Counted from the first letter of the stretch, positions 1 to 11,270 are shown. The stretch: DNA of 64,000 bases from Paenibacillus illinoisensis NBRC 15959 (GCF_004000925.1 NZ_BIME01000003.1:248001-312000); one strand, 5' to 3'. The notes: generated by a model from the sequence alone, not told the origin. Made by a program: numbers and translations.

Positions 1-2589
<2,589 letters not shown>

Positions 2590-2645
2590 TGGGAACCTGA
2601 TAGACTCAAGCGCCCATCGAGTTTTTCTTAGCAGCAGATCACAAA

Positions 2646-2675
2646 GGCCTCTTCCCGAATGGGAGGGGCTTTTTC
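2646..2675 (+). terminator. Intrinsic terminator after hmoB
   Basis: A GC-rich hairpin (CCTCTTCCC, loop GAAT, GGGAGGGG, with G-U pairs) is followed by a run of T. Confidence 0.7.
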
Positions 2676-2752
2676 TATTTCATACTTTTGACACGACATA
2701 CCATGAGGTATCATAATACTTGTTAAATGAAACTTCGGAAGGGAAGGCGGTT

Positions 2753-4735
2753 ATGTTGTCACGCAGTTCACTCACCCGGTTTCTAAGCGGACCGTTTATA
2801 TTGTTTACCGTGATCATGATTATCAAAAGCTCCCTGGCCTGGATGGTCATTTTCGATGATATCCCCGTCTGGAAGCCATTGCTTACGGAGCTGCCGTTGA
2901 TCTGGATCTGCTTTTGTCTGATTGAGTGGTTCGCCGCCAAAAGACGGATGTGGGCCTATCTTGCACTGAACCTGGTGCTGTCAGGCATTTTTTTCGCTGC
3001 CATTATGTATTACAAATATTATGGGGTCATCGTCAATTATCATGCGCTCGCACAGGTGAATCAGGTGACGTCGGTGAAGAGCAGCATGTTCTCCCTGCTC
3101 GACCCATATTACTTGTTTATTTTTGCGGATATTCTGATTATTGGCGGCATATTGATCCGGCGCCGGATCAAGCTCGGCGTTACCGAACGTCCGGGAAAGA
3201 TACCTCTGGACCGCAGAAGCAGACGCAGAGTTGCCTCCGTTATTCTGATGATTTCCCTAGTAATCTGCATGCTGAATATATACCCTAACCGGGCAAGCAT
3301 GAGCGAAATTACGCAAGCGGAACAAATGGGGATCCTCGGATACGAGGCTTATACCATTCTGGCGGATCGGCCTGACAAGCCCGTTCCGCTTGATGAGATT
3401 GATCAGGATCGCATCGATCAGATCAAACAAACGACAGAGCTCGATGCCATTGTGGATTCGGGAGCAGCCAAGGGCCGGAATGTGATTGTCCTCCAGCTGG
3501 AATCGTTCCAGAATTTCCTCATTGGTCTGAAGGTGGATGGCCAGGAAGTCACACCACATCTCAACCAGCTTGCACAGGAAAGCCTGTATTTCCCGAACTT
3601 CTATCAGCAGGTAGGTCAAGGGAATACATCGGATGCCGAGTTTGTTGTCAATACATCATTCTATACACCGCCAAACGGAGCTGCATCTACGGTCTATGCC
3701 GATAAAGCCCTGCCAAGTCTCCCCAAACTATTGTCGTCAAACGGGTATCAGACCGCTACATTCCATTCAAACGATGTCCGTTTCTGGAATCGCGATCAGC
3801 TGTATAAAGCGCTTGGTTTTGATCACTATTACGATATAGATTATTTTGGCACCGAAGATTCTATTGCCTTCTCGGCATCGGATGAGGTGCTGTATTCCAA
3901 AACGCTCGATAAATTGGAAGAAATGCAGGCAGAAGGCTCGCCATTCTATGCACAGATCATCTCCATGTCTGCGCATCACCCGTACCATTTGCCAGAGAGA
4001 AAGGTTAGCCTGACGCTGCCGGAGCGGTACACGGACACCCTGCCTGGCGATTATCTGGTATCCCAGCATTATGCGGATCAGGCGGTGGGACAATTCATCG
4101 ATGGTTTAAAACAACGCGGACTATGGGAAAACAGCCTGCTGGTGGTATACGGAGACCACCTCGGCCTGCCCATCTATTCGCTGGACAAGGACGACAAAGA
4201 GTTAATGAAGGAAATCTACGGCAGGGAGTATACATCTGCCGACATGATTAACATTCCACTCATCATTACTGCTCCCGGTGTTACGCCTGCAGAGCAGCTG
4301 GGTCAGATCGGCGGACAGGTGGACATTCTGCCAACGATAGCCGGACTCACAGGGGCATCTCTCCAGGATCAACTGCACTTCGGGCAGGATCTGCTGCGGG
4401 AGTCAGGCAATCTGCTGCCGGAACGCTATTATCTGCCTACCGGTTCAGTGCTTAATGATGCCTCATTATTCATTCCGGAAACCGGTTATGGTGACGGAAC
4501 CCATTACTCGCTTGCGGATGCCGGAAGGCAGGACATCAAGAAGGTGGAGAACCGTTCGGAACCGAAACCTGAGTCATCGGAAGGGAGCGTTGTTCCGGCA
4601 ACGGCCTCAACGGATGACGGCTCATCGTCTTCCTCAGGTTACATTACCAAGGACGAGTATGAGCGTGCTTTGGATCTTATGCATTTGTCCAATAGTTATT
4701 TAATACAGCTGCCTGACCGGAATACAGAGAAGTAG
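2753..4735 (+). CDS. LtaS-type lipoteichoic acid synthase / phosphoglycerol transferase
   Basis: The 660-residue product has five N-terminal membrane spans (about residues 10-185) and an extracellular sulfatase-fold domain. The metal and catalytic residues are visible: Glu250 (LQLESFQ), the nucleophile Thr292 (QGNTSDAEF), Asp468-His469 (YGDHLGL), and ISMSAHHPYHLP before them. Spacing closely follows Staphylococcus aureus LtaS. LtaS proteins transfer glycerol phosphate from phosphatidylglycerol onto a glycolipid anchor at the outer membrane face. A Ser/Glu-rich insertion (about 595-630) precedes the conserved KDEYERALDLM tail. The ATG at 2753 follows GGGAAGGCGG; a TTG at 2720 is less likely. 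Firmicutes often have several paralogues, so primase or synthase activity cannot be told apart. Confidence 0.93.
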   Translation: MLSRSSLTRFLSGPFILFTVIMIIKSSLAWMVIFDDIPVWKPLLTELPLIWICFCLIEWFAAKRRMWAYLALNLVLSGIFFAAIMYYKYYGVIVNYHALAQVNQVTSVKSSMFSLLDPYYLFIFADILIIGGILIRRRIKLGVTERPGKIPLDRRSRRRVASVILMISLVICMLNIYPNRASMSEITQAEQMGILGYEAYTILADRPDKPVPLDEIDQDRIDQIKQTTELDAIVDSGAAKGRNVIVLQLESFQNFLIGLKVDGQEVTPHLNQLAQESLYFPNFYQQVGQGNTSDAEFVVNTSFYTPPNGAASTVYADKALPSLPKLLSSNGYQTATFHSNDVRFWNRDQLYKALGFDHYYDIDYFGTEDSIAFSASDEVLYSKTLDKLEEMQAEGSPFYAQIISMSAHHPYHLPERKVSLTLPERYTDTLPGDYLVSQHYADQAVGQFIDGLKQRGLWENSLLVVYGDHLGLPIYSLDKDDKELMKEIYGREYTSADMINIPLIITAPGVTPAEQLGQIGGQVDILPTIAGLTGASLQDQLHFGQDLLRESGNLLPERYYLPTGSVLNDASLFIPETGYGDGTHYSLADAGRQDIKKVENRSEPKPESSEGSVVPATASTDDGSSSSSGYITKDEYERALDLMHLSNSYLIQLPDRNTEK

Positions 4736-4764
4736 CCCCCGAAGCATTCATTCAATCTATTAAA

Positions 4765-4806
4765 AAAGCCCATGAAACAGGATTGGAATCCTGCTTCATG
4801 GGCTTT
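4765..4806. terminator. Bidirectional terminator between ltaS-like and GNAT genes
   Basis: A long inverted repeat (AAAGCCCATGAA with TTCATGGGCTTT, plus an inner CAGGATT/AATCCTG stem) lies between the two convergent genes, with A and T runs on the outer sides. Confidence 0.85.
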
Positions 4807-4858
4807 ATGCATTTCCAGCCAATCGTGGCTGTGTCATGCTGTATATTCAATCTCGTAA

Positions 4859-5530
4859 TTACAAAGGCAGCAGCGGCACCGAAGTGCGAGCTTTCAGCTG
4901 ATCTACCATGGCAAGCCATTCCTGCGGTTTATTCGGCAGGACAGCATAATAGCGATTCAGGAAATCGGCCACTAGGCTGGCTGGCAGCTCTCCCTGCTCC
5001 TCATTGCCCGGCATGAAGCAAAGGTCAAGTCCCCCCACTGCTTCTCCGTCCCCTTGCCAGGAAGGATGAACATATGAGAAGTCCAGTCGTTGATATCCGA
5101 GATGGGACAGCACCTCGCGCCGTACATACGGATCCATGGGCTTGATGCCGCCAAATTCATGATCCTGGCTAAGATACGGATTATAGATCTCGGCGAACAT
5201 GCCGAACAGTTCCTTGCCGTTTGCTGCGGCAAGCTGCTGCAGGTCACGCTTGCGATGGTTGGCAAGGAAACTGCCGATGCCCAACCCTTCGCGGCCGATA
5301 ATCGTAAAATCTGTCATGGCCACATTCCAGTCCTCATAGTAGCGATATTCTGTCGCTCCCACGACGGTCCCTTCATGCACAGCCACAAATACGCGAATGT
5401 CGGGGTCTTCCAGCGGTTCCTGCCACAGCGGGAAGTCCAGCACTTCCTCAGGCGGGAAAATCTCCTGCATCAGCTTGTGCATTTGGGCAAACAAAGGATC
5501 ATTTATTGAAGTAATTCGTTTAAATTCCAT
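4859..5530 (-). CDS. GNAT-like acetyltransferase-fold protein
   Basis: The 223-residue protein begins MEFKRITSINDPLF. The block VFVAVHEGTVVGATEYRYY followed by a helix and GIGSFL resembles the beta4/acetyl-CoA-binding region of GNAT enzymes, but the pyrophosphate loop is not canonical. No substrate can be named. The ATG at 5530 has GGAGGT at good spacing; longer frames upstream lack one. It is the last gene of a three-gene leftward operon, 31 bases after the second GNAT gene. Confidence is high that it is a gene and moderate for the fold. Confidence 0.75.
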   Translation of the reverse strand: MEFKRITSINDPLFAQMHKLMQEIFPPEEVLDFPLWQEPLEDPDIRVFVAVHEGTVVGATEYRYYEDWNVAMTDFTIIGREGLGIGSFLANHRKRDLQQLAAANGKELFGMFAEIYNPYLSQDHEFGGIKPMDPYVRREVLSHLGYQRLDFSYVHPSWQGDGEAVGGLDLCFMPGNEEQGELPASLVADFLNRYYAVLPNKPQEWLAMVDQLKARTSVPLLPL

Positions 5531-5561
5531 GGATTCATCTACCTCCAATAATAAATGTGCA

Positions 5562-6239
5562 TTATGTCTTGAACGGATTACGCCATTCCATAAGGGCTGC
5601 ATAGTTGCAGGACTCCTCATCATCCAGATAATCCGTCGCCACGCCCACTGGCATACGTCCGCAGCGCAGCAGGAACGAGATCACCGGATCGCGTTTCTCA
5701 CCAGATATCACCTGCTCCAGATACGATTCAGCCGTCATTTCATCTGCCACCAGATGGTATCCGGGCATTCTCCCAGCACCGAGCAGCCGGTCGAGCCCTT
5801 GTGCAATGACCAGATGATACATGGCCTGCATCATGAGCTGTGCCAGTCCCCACTTGCGAAATTTCGGACGTACGCAGAGATCAACGATGTAGAGCGTGTT
5901 GCCATCCGGCTGATGATTGCGAATATACCCATCATCGGTCACTTCAACCCACGTGTGGCTTGCCGGATGTGAAGGGTCCCATTGCATGCGCAGCGAGGTC
6001 ATCGATCCCGCTAGCTCACCATCTACCTCAATGCAGATGGCCCCATCCGGGTAGTTGGCTACGTGACTGGCAAGCTGCTCATGGTTCCAGAGCAGCTCTT
6101 CCGGATAAGGCGGAGGAAAGCTCTCGGCCTGGATGCGAATCAGTTCATCGAAGTCAGCCTCCTGATACGTACGAACGATAGCTTTTACGGGCTTACCATG
6201 TCGATCCGGACCGGTAATCAACATCTCTTTTTGATACAT
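5562..6239 (-). CDS. GNAT family N-acetyltransferase
   Basis: The 225-residue protein contains VRTYQEADFDELIRIQAESFPPP at its start, YIVDLCVRPKFRKWGLAQLMMQAMYH (the acetyl-CoA-binding motif, with RPKFRKWGLA as the loop) at about 125-150, and a substrate-side segment after it. It lies directly downstream of the nitrilase-fold gene, with about 50 bases between. As I recall, Bacillus subtilis YhcX joins a GNAT domain and a CN-hydrolase domain in one chain, so this gene and its neighbour look like the split form of that protein. The ATG at 6239 has GGAGGAG about 9 bases upstream; the ATG at 6248 is closer to the site and less likely. The acceptor is unknown. Confidence 0.87.
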   Translation of the reverse strand: MYQKEMLITGPDRHGKPVKAIVRTYQEADFDELIRIQAESFPPPYPEELLWNHEQLASHVANYPDGAICIEVDGELAGSMTSLRMQWDPSHPASHTWVEVTDDGYIRNHQPDGNTLYIVDLCVRPKFRKWGLAQLMMQAMYHLVIAQGLDRLLGAGRMPGYHLVADEMTAESYLEQVISGEKRDPVISFLLRCGRMPVGVATDYLDDEESCNYAALMEWRNPFKT

Positions 6240-6290
6240 GCTGATCATCTCCTCCTTCCAACAGACAATACGGGTAGTTCAAGCCTCCGA

Positions 6291-7148
6291 CTACTCCCAG
6301 TCTGTATATAGATCGGTGCGGCGGTCACGCCAGGTCGTTACCGATCCGCGCTCTCGTACTTCATAGAGCAAATCCAGATCCAGATCTGCTGTTACGATCA
6401 TATCATCGTTAATCTCACCTTCGGCCAGAATGCCGCGCGGCGGGAATGGGACATCATTCGGCGTAATGATGGCAGCCTGTCCGTAGTTGGCACGCATGAA
6501 GTCCACTGTCGGCAGATTGCCCACTGTTCCGGTCAGTACAACATAAATCTGGTTCTCTACCGCGCGGGCATGACTCGTATAGCGCACCCGGTAGAATCCA
6601 TGCCGATCATCCGTGCAGGAAGGACAGAAGATGACGTCAGCTCCTTTGGCTTTTGCCATACGCACAATTTCCGGGAACTCAATATCGTAACAGGTCAGCA
6701 TCGCAATTCTGCCTTTATCCGTGTCGAAAACTTCAAGGCCATCACCCGGTGCCATGTTCCATTCCTGTACTTCGGTCGGTGTAATATGGATCTTGGCCTG
6801 GCGTGCAATACGGCCATCCGGATAGAACATGTGGGCGGTATTATACAATTTCCCTTCACGACGGATGACATGAGTTCCCCCGATCAGATGCATGTTGTAC
6901 TTCGCCGCCAGGGATGTGAACAGCTGTTCATACTGCTCCGTGAAATCGGGCAGATCCTCAATGGTCAGCGCGTTGCCCTTACCGTCACCTATGGACATGA
7001 GCTGAGTTGTAAAAAATTCAGGGAACAGCACAAATTCAGTTCCGAATTCGTCGGCTGTCCGTATGTAATGCTCGGCTTGAGCAGCAAACTGCTCAAAGGA
7101 GCTGATGGTTTGCAATTGGTACTGTACAGCGGATACCCGCAATTTCAT
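6291..7148 (-). CDS. Carbon-nitrogen hydrolase (nitrilase superfamily)
   Basis: The 285-residue protein has the Glu-Lys-Cys triad of the nitrilase fold: Glu in LFPEFF (about residue 43), Lys in QAKIHITPTE (about 119) and Cys in LTCYDIEFPE (about 154). These enzymes hydrolyse amides or nitriles through a thioester. The absence of extra domains suggests a small amidase. It is the first gene of the leftward operon with two GNAT genes. The ATG at 7148 follows GGAGGTGG. Substrate unknown; the partnership with acetyltransferases hints at acyl-amide metabolism or repair, which is inference. Confidence 0.9.
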   Translation of the reverse strand: MKLRVSAVQYQLQTISSFEQFAAQAEHYIRTADEFGTEFVLFPEFFTTQLMSIGDGKGNALTIEDLPDFTEQYEQLFTSLAAKYNMHLIGGTHVIRREGKLYNTAHMFYPDGRIARQAKIHITPTEVQEWNMAPGDGLEVFDTDKGRIAMLTCYDIEFPEIVRMAKAKGADVIFCPSCTDDRHGFYRVRYTSHARAVENQIYVVLTGTVGNLPTVDFMRANYGQAAIITPNDVPFPPRGILAEGEINDDMIVTADLDLDLLYEVRERGSVTTWRDRRTDLYTDWE

Positions 7149-7205
7149 GTTTCTCCACCTCCATCATTATTCTGCTCTCATTGTATCAACGATATGAAGT
7201 AATTT

Positions 7206-8099
7206 CTATTTCCTTTCTTCGCTCAACATCGCCTTGGTGAAACCGATCCATTCCCTTGTGGCAAAAGACAGATATCGGTCCTTACGCCAGATCATGCCGA
7301 GCTGCCAAGGGATCACGGGTTCCACAACCGGCATAATACGTACACGCATATGATCCACTTCACGGCAGATGGTTTCGGGAAGTAATGCCACCCCCAGATT
7401 GGCCGCAACCATTGCACTGAGCAAATCCCACTGGGAGCTCTCATAGACAACCCTCGGCTGGAATCCTACATGCTGACAGGCCGCAATGATCCGATCATGC
7501 AGGGCAAAATCCTCCCTGAACAGCACAAAGGCATCATGCTCCAGTTCACGTAGGGCAACCGATTCTTTGCCCGCCAGTGGATGCGAAGGATGAACGAGCA
7601 GATTCAGCTTTTCTTCCACGAACACAAAATGATCGAGCAGCTCATCCACCGTCGGCAGCACAGCCACACCAATATCCAGTGCACCACTGATGACATCGGC
7701 CTCTACCTTTTTCGCACCATCCTCAAACAGTTGAATGCTCACTTGCGGATAGGCCTTATGAAATTCACCGATGATCATGGGGAAAAAGCTCGAGCCCACC
7801 ATGGGCGGCAGTCCGATACGCAGATGTCCTTTCTTCAGGTTCATCAGATCGTCGAGCTCGGACGACAAGCTGCGAAACGATTTTTCAATTTCCAGTGCCT
7901 GCCGGAAGAAAACATGCCCTGCATCGGTCAATTCAACTCTCTTGCCGTACCGATCCAGCAGGGTAACCCCCAGCTCATCCTCCAGACTTTTCACGGTTTT
8001 GCTGATGGTTGGCTGTGTGATATATAACACCTCTGCTGCCTTGGTAAAGCTCTGCTGCCTGGCGACTTCCAGAAAATATTGCAGATGGCGGATATCCAT
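7206..8099 (-). CDS. LysR family regulator of the divergent cidAB-type genes (CidR/YwbI-like)
   Basis: The 297-residue protein starts with the LysR winged helix (MDIRHLQYFLEVARQQSF, then VLYITQPTISKTVKSLEDELG) and has a periplasmic-binding-fold effector domain from about residue 90. It is divergent from a CidA/CidB pair, the arrangement of ywbI-ywbHG and cidR-cidABC, whose LysR regulators respond to acetate or overflow metabolism. That arrangement is the basis for the proposed role. The ATG at 8099 matches usual LysR N-termini; an ATG at 8120 adds seven residues and lacks a ribosome site. Confidence 0.9.
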   Translation of the reverse strand: MDIRHLQYFLEVARQQSFTKAAEVLYITQPTISKTVKSLEDELGVTLLDRYGKRVELTDAGHVFFRQALEIEKSFRSLSSELDDLMNLKKGHLRIGLPPMVGSSFFPMIIGEFHKAYPQVSIQLFEDGAKKVEADVISGALDIGVAVLPTVDELLDHFVFVEEKLNLLVHPSHPLAGKESVALRELEHDAFVLFREDFALHDRIIAACQHVGFQPRVVYESSQWDLLSAMVAANLGVALLPETICREVDHMRVRIMPVVEPVIPWQLGMIWRKDRYLSFATREWIGFTKAMLSEERK

Positions 8100-8153
8100 C
8101 GTCTGATTCCAGCCTCTCATAGATAAATGGAATAGAAAACATTCTTAATATGC

Positions 8154-8184
8154 ATTTTACTCATGAAAGAATGCGATGTAAAAT
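8154..8184. promoter_or_regulatory. Inverted repeat between lysR and cidA (candidate LysR site)
   Basis: Perfect 7-base arms ATTTTAC and GTAAAAT lie 17 bases apart in the 164-base divergent promoter region. The position suits a LysR activator upstream of cidA. No footprint is known. Confidence 0.4.
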
Positions 8185-8263
8185 TTGTAACAAGAAAGTG
8201 TGTTTCCATTCATTTTCACAAAAAATCAAATCAATCACGTTGATGATATAAGGAGGAATTGAA

Positions 8264-8635
8264 GTGAAAAAATGGGGACTTGGTATATTGCAGGTTGCTC
8301 TCCTCATGGTCTTTTCACTGCTCATGGACCAGTTGGCCCGTGCTCTCCATTTGCCTGTGCCAGGTTCGATACTCGGCATGGTTGTGCTGTTTATTTTGCT
8401 TCAGACACGGGTTGTGAAGCTGCGCTGGATCGAAGTCGGAGCCGCATGGCTGCTCGGAGAACTGCTGCTGTTCTTCATTCCTTCAGCCGTTGGCATCATG
8501 AACTACATGCCCATGCTTGAACATGACGGACTGCAGATTCTGTTCATCGTCCTGCTGAGTACATTTCTGGTTATGGTCTGCACCGGCCTGGTTGCCACAC
8601 GAATCGCCAAACGAAAGGAGCGTCACACCGGATGA
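8264..8635 (+). CDS. cidA: CidA/LrgA family holin-like protein
   Basis: The 123-residue protein has four predicted membrane spans. The family core is visible as QVALLMVFSLLMDQLA, LPVPGSILGMVVLF (the PGS-G signature) and LLFFIPSAVGIM. CidA/LrgA proteins are small membrane proteins tied to controlled lysis and, in recent work, to transport of overflow metabolites such as pyruvate. The GTG at 8264 follows AGGAGG at 7 bases. It overlaps cidB by four bases (ATGA), so the two are translationally coupled. It is divergent from the LysR gene. Confidence 0.92.
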   Translation: MKKWGLGILQVALLMVFSLLMDQLARALHLPVPGSILGMVVLFILLQTRVVKLRWIEVGAAWLLGELLLFFIPSAVGIMNYMPMLEHDGLQILFIVLLSTFLVMVCTGLVATRIAKRKERHTG

Positions 8636-9312
8636 TTGGATTTCTCTGCTTGTTGTTAACTGTCGGTATTTATTGGGTCACCAAACGCATGTATCGCCAA
8701 TTGCCCAAGGTTTATCTGTCTCCACTGCTGATCACGCCCCTGCTTGTCGTTGGCGTGCTGCTTGCGACAGGGACGGATTATGCAGATTACAGCAGCGGTG
8801 GCAAATGGCTTAGTCTTCTGCTGCAACCGGCTACGGTAGCTTTTGCTGTACCGTTGTATACCTTTTTCCATGTGCTCAAAAAGCATATATCCGAGATTGT
8901 CTTCAGTGTCATGACCGGATCAGTGGTGGCCGTACTCTCGTCAGCCCTGCTGGCCAAATGGCTTCAGCTGGACTCCGGGCTGATTCACAGCCTGATTCCG
9001 CGTTCCATTACAACTCCGATTGCCATGAATGTCTCGGCTACCATTGGGGGTATCCCCGCTGTTACTGCTGTTTTTGTCATCATGACCGGTTTGCTTGGTG
9101 CGATTATGGGTCCTTCTATCGTTAAAATGCTCCGCATTGATGGAGAAATTGCCCGCGGAACCCTGCTCGGAACGGGTGCCCACGGCACAGGGACTTCCAA
9201 AGCTTTTGAGCTCAGTTCCCTGACAGGAACCATCTCCAGTATCTCCATGGTACTCGCTGCATTGTTCACTCTGGCGGTAGCTCCCATTCTTTCTAAACTT
9301 ATTTTCCCATAA
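8632..9312 (+). CDS. cidB: CidB/LrgB family membrane protein
   Basis: The 226-residue protein is very hydrophobic and carries the LrgB signatures SITTPIAMNVS, GGIPAVTAVFVIMTGL and GAHGTGTSKAFE. CidB/LrgB works with CidA/LrgA at the membrane. Its start overlaps the cidA stop. No clear terminator separates it from the AbrB-like gene about 105 bases downstream, so some read-through is possible. Confidence 0.92.
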   Translation: MIGFLCLLLTVGIYWVTKRMYRQLPKVYLSPLLITPLLVVGVLLATGTDYADYSSGGKWLSLLLQPATVAFAVPLYTFFHVLKKHISEIVFSVMTGSVVAVLSSALLAKWLQLDSGLIHSLIPRSITTPIAMNVSATIGGIPAVTAVFVIMTGLLGAIMGPSIVKMLRIDGEIARGTLLGTGAHGTGTSKAFELSSLTGTISSISMVLAALFTLAVAPILSKLIFP

Positions 9313-9417
9313 TAGATAGAATTGTCCCTATTATTTGAAATATTATTGTTGTATTAAAGCCCTTTCTTCCTTACAATAAGGACATGTTTTATAAGCGAAT
9401 ATTGCGGGGGAGATGCG

Positions 9418-9936
9418 ATGAAAAGAACCGGAATGAAGAGATCTCTGGACCGCCTTGGACGAATTGTCCTTCCCAAGGAAATGCGGGATACGATGGAAAT
9501 CCATATCGGCGATCCGCTTGAGTTTTTCATTGAAGGGAAAGAGTTGATTTTGAGAAAGTACAAATCAACGTTGTGTGTGTTTTGCGGTGATATGGATACG
9601 GAAATGTATTTCAAAGAGCAATTCATCTGCCGGACGTGTGCTGTTCAATTAAAACACCCGGATGACTCTCCCGAATGGTTCGTTCCTCAGAACAAACAGG
9701 CTCCTGCAGCCGTGGAGCGTCCTGCTTCCGATTCCGCTAAAGTCTCTTCCCCCACTTGGGATGAAGGAACTGTACCTGCCAGCACTGAATACCCTGACCT
9801 GCGGCCCAAGACGGCACGCATGCTGCAACAGATGAAAGAAATTGTTGAACAGAATCCTGGTTTGGCTCAGCAGCAGATTGCGGAAAAGCTTGGCATCAGC
9901 CAAGGACGCGTCTCCCAATTAAAGAAATTGCTATAA
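9418..9936 (+). CDS. AbrB/SpoVT-like regulator with zinc-ribbon and C-terminal HTH
   Basis: The 172-residue protein has three parts. Residues 1-50 (RSLDRLGRIVLPKEMRDTM, GDPLEFFIEGKELILRKYK) are a swapped-hairpin AbrB DNA-binding domain. Residues 51-80 carry CVFCGD and CRTC, a CxxC-x17-CxxC zinc-ribbon pattern. After a Pro/Ala/Ser-rich linker, residues 125-172 (PGLAQQQIAEKLGISQGRVSQLKKLL) form a second helix-turn-helix. AbrB-type proteins control transition-state genes. The order is unusual compared with the plain 95-residue AbrB/Abh. The ATG at 9418 follows GGGGGAG. A terminator lies downstream. The targets are unknown. Confidence 0.82.
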   Translation: MKRTGMKRSLDRLGRIVLPKEMRDTMEIHIGDPLEFFIEGKELILRKYKSTLCVFCGDMDTEMYFKEQFICRTCAVQLKHPDDSPEWFVPQNKQAPAAVERPASDSAKVSSPTWDEGTVPASTEYPDLRPKTARMLQQMKEIVEQNPGLAQQQIAEKLGISQGRVSQLKKLL

Positions 9937-9998
9937 TACGATTTCATTTTATTATTTATAATCAGGAGATCTTCCCGATGAGGAAGTCCTACTGCAAG

Positions 9999-10033
9999 AG
10001 AACCCTGTATATGTGTGGGTTCTTCTTTTTTTT
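9999..10033 (+). terminator. Terminator after the AbrB-like gene
   Basis: AGAACCC and GGGTTCT arms with an 11-base loop are followed by a long T-rich run. Confidence 0.8.
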
Positions 10034-10070
10034 ATCCTAAAGAAAAATGAATTAAATAAAGGCATCGTAA

Positions 10071-10102
10071 AAGAGGGCAACTGTTATCACAGCCGCCCTC
10101 TT
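10071..10102 (-). terminator. Terminator after the doxX-like gene
   Basis: AAGAGGGC and GCCCTCTT arms are followed, on the minus strand, by TTTTAC. It serves the leftward DoxX gene that ends at 10143. Confidence 0.7.
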
Positions 10103-10142
10103 TGACTCTCTGGTTATTCAATCTAACGTTGCTCTAATAAGG

Positions 10143-10514
10143 TTACGCCTGAATGACTTCCAGGATCTCTTCTTCCTCCAGCTTGCGCATACCGATCGCC
10201 AGAACAACAATATTGGCAACGAGCAGGATCGCTGGAAGAGCAGTAGCCCCGTATTGTCCGTAGATCAGATGACTTCCAAGTGCACCAATCAGAATAAATG
10301 TCAGCACACCTGCTGCTACCATGCGGGTACGCGGGATCAATAAACCCACTGCACTTAGCAGTTCTACCGCGCCCAGCAAGTACATCGTCCATTTCGGATA
10401 CGAGAAGCTCTCGAAGGTCTGCACCATCATCTCTGCACCCATCACTTTGTTCAGTCCTGTCATCACAAATACACCTGCAAGCACGACCAGAAAAATATAT
10501 CCAATAACTCTCAT
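10143..10514 (-). CDS. DoxX family membrane protein
   Basis: The 123-residue protein has four predicted membrane spans. GVFVMTGLNKVMG and YLLGAVELLSAVGLLIPRTR match the DoxX/DoxD family, linked to respiratory quinones, thiosulfate or redox-stress responses. The ATG at 10514 follows GGAGGAAC; a longer frame upstream has no site. It is divergent from an HxlR regulator, a common arrangement for electrophile- or quinone-responsive genes. That link is inference from context. Confidence 0.88.
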   Translation of the reverse strand: MRVIGYIFLVVLAGVFVMTGLNKVMGAEMMVQTFESFSYPKWTMYLLGAVELLSAVGLLIPRTRMVAAGVLTFILIGALGSHLIYGQYGATALPAILLVANIVVLAIGMRKLEEEEILEVIQA

Positions 10515-10712
10515 TATGTATGTTCCTCCTGTAACTGATCTAAAGGGTTGATTAAAAGAAAAGCTGGAGCATCTTGCCTGCTGCACATGCCACATTCACT
10601 TCAAATCTGCAAGATGCTAAATCTATGTCAAAGCCGTCTTGCGACGACTCGGTTTTCAAGCCAACATGTGAACGAATAAAGTGCTCCATAACTATCTATT
10701 AGGTATTATTGG

Positions 10713-10741
10713 ATACTGGCTTACTTTTATGAAGTGAGTAT
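10713..10741. promoter_or_regulatory. Palindromic operator in the doxX-hxlR divergent region
   Basis: A 29-base imperfect palindrome has outer arms ATACT/AGTAT and inner CTT/AAG, symmetric about 10727. It abuts TATAAT at 10741-10746. HxlR dimers bind sites of this kind, so it is the best candidate operator for the adjacent regulator, controlling both directions. Confidence 0.55.
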
Positions 10742-10946
10742 ATAATAATAAGATTATTTATTCAAGTAATTTTTTGATAAATAGTGTATAATACATACAA
10801 AAGGGTTGTTGCATGGATTTTTGCCGTAACCTTTATGAATGAATGCTTCTTATTTTTCGTCAGAGTGGCGGTAAGCCAGGCACTTTTTTTTATATACAAG
10901 ATAATTAGACTATTCCAACATTGTTATGCGAAGTGAGGTGAACACG
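10741..10946 (+). promoter_or_regulatory. Promoter and long leader of the HxlR gene
   Basis: Two -10-like TATAAT boxes (10741 and about 10785) lie more than 150 bases before the start codon. The leader can pair AAAGGGTT (about 10800) with AACCTTT (about 10830), and a weak AGTG/CACT hairpin is followed by eight T residues (about 10865-10895), resembling an attenuator. No known riboswitch class was recognised. The rest of 10515-10712 shows no gene. Confidence 0.3.
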
Positions 10947-11270
10947 TTGAAGCTGAGAAAAGCAAAATCACCAAGTCCCTGTTTGATCACACAGGCCATG
11001 GACATTATTGGTAAGAAGTGGGTTCTGCTGATCATGTATCAGCTGCTCTCCGGACCCAAGCGCTTCACAGAGCTGGAAGCAGAAATGGCCATTAGCGGCC
11101 GTCTGTTATCCGAGCGTTTGAAGGAAATGGAGATGGAAGGCATCGTAACCCGCCATATGTATCCTGAAATTCCGCCACGGGTTGAATACGAGCTGACTCC
11201 CAAAGGCAAGGCTATTGAGCCGGTGATCAACCAAATTTATGGCTGGTCCTCCGACTGGCTGAAACGATAG
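10947..11270 (+). CDS. HxlR family winged-helix regulator
   Basis: The 107-residue protein contains CLITQAMDIIGKKWVLLIMY, FTELE, ISGRLLSERLKEMEMEG and VEYELTPKGKAI, the full HxlR pattern. The single cysteine just before the first helix sits where the redox-sensing Cys of YodB/HypR-type members is found. The TTG at 10947 follows GAGGTG at 6 bases; an ATG at 10926 would swallow this ribosome site. It probably controls the divergent DoxX gene and itself through the 10713 palindrome. The inducer is unknown. Confidence 0.9.
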   Translation: MKLRKAKSPSPCLITQAMDIIGKKWVLLIMYQLLSGPKRFTELEAEMAISGRLLSERLKEMEMEGIVTRHMYPEIPPRVEYELTPKGKAIEPVINQIYGWSSDWLKR

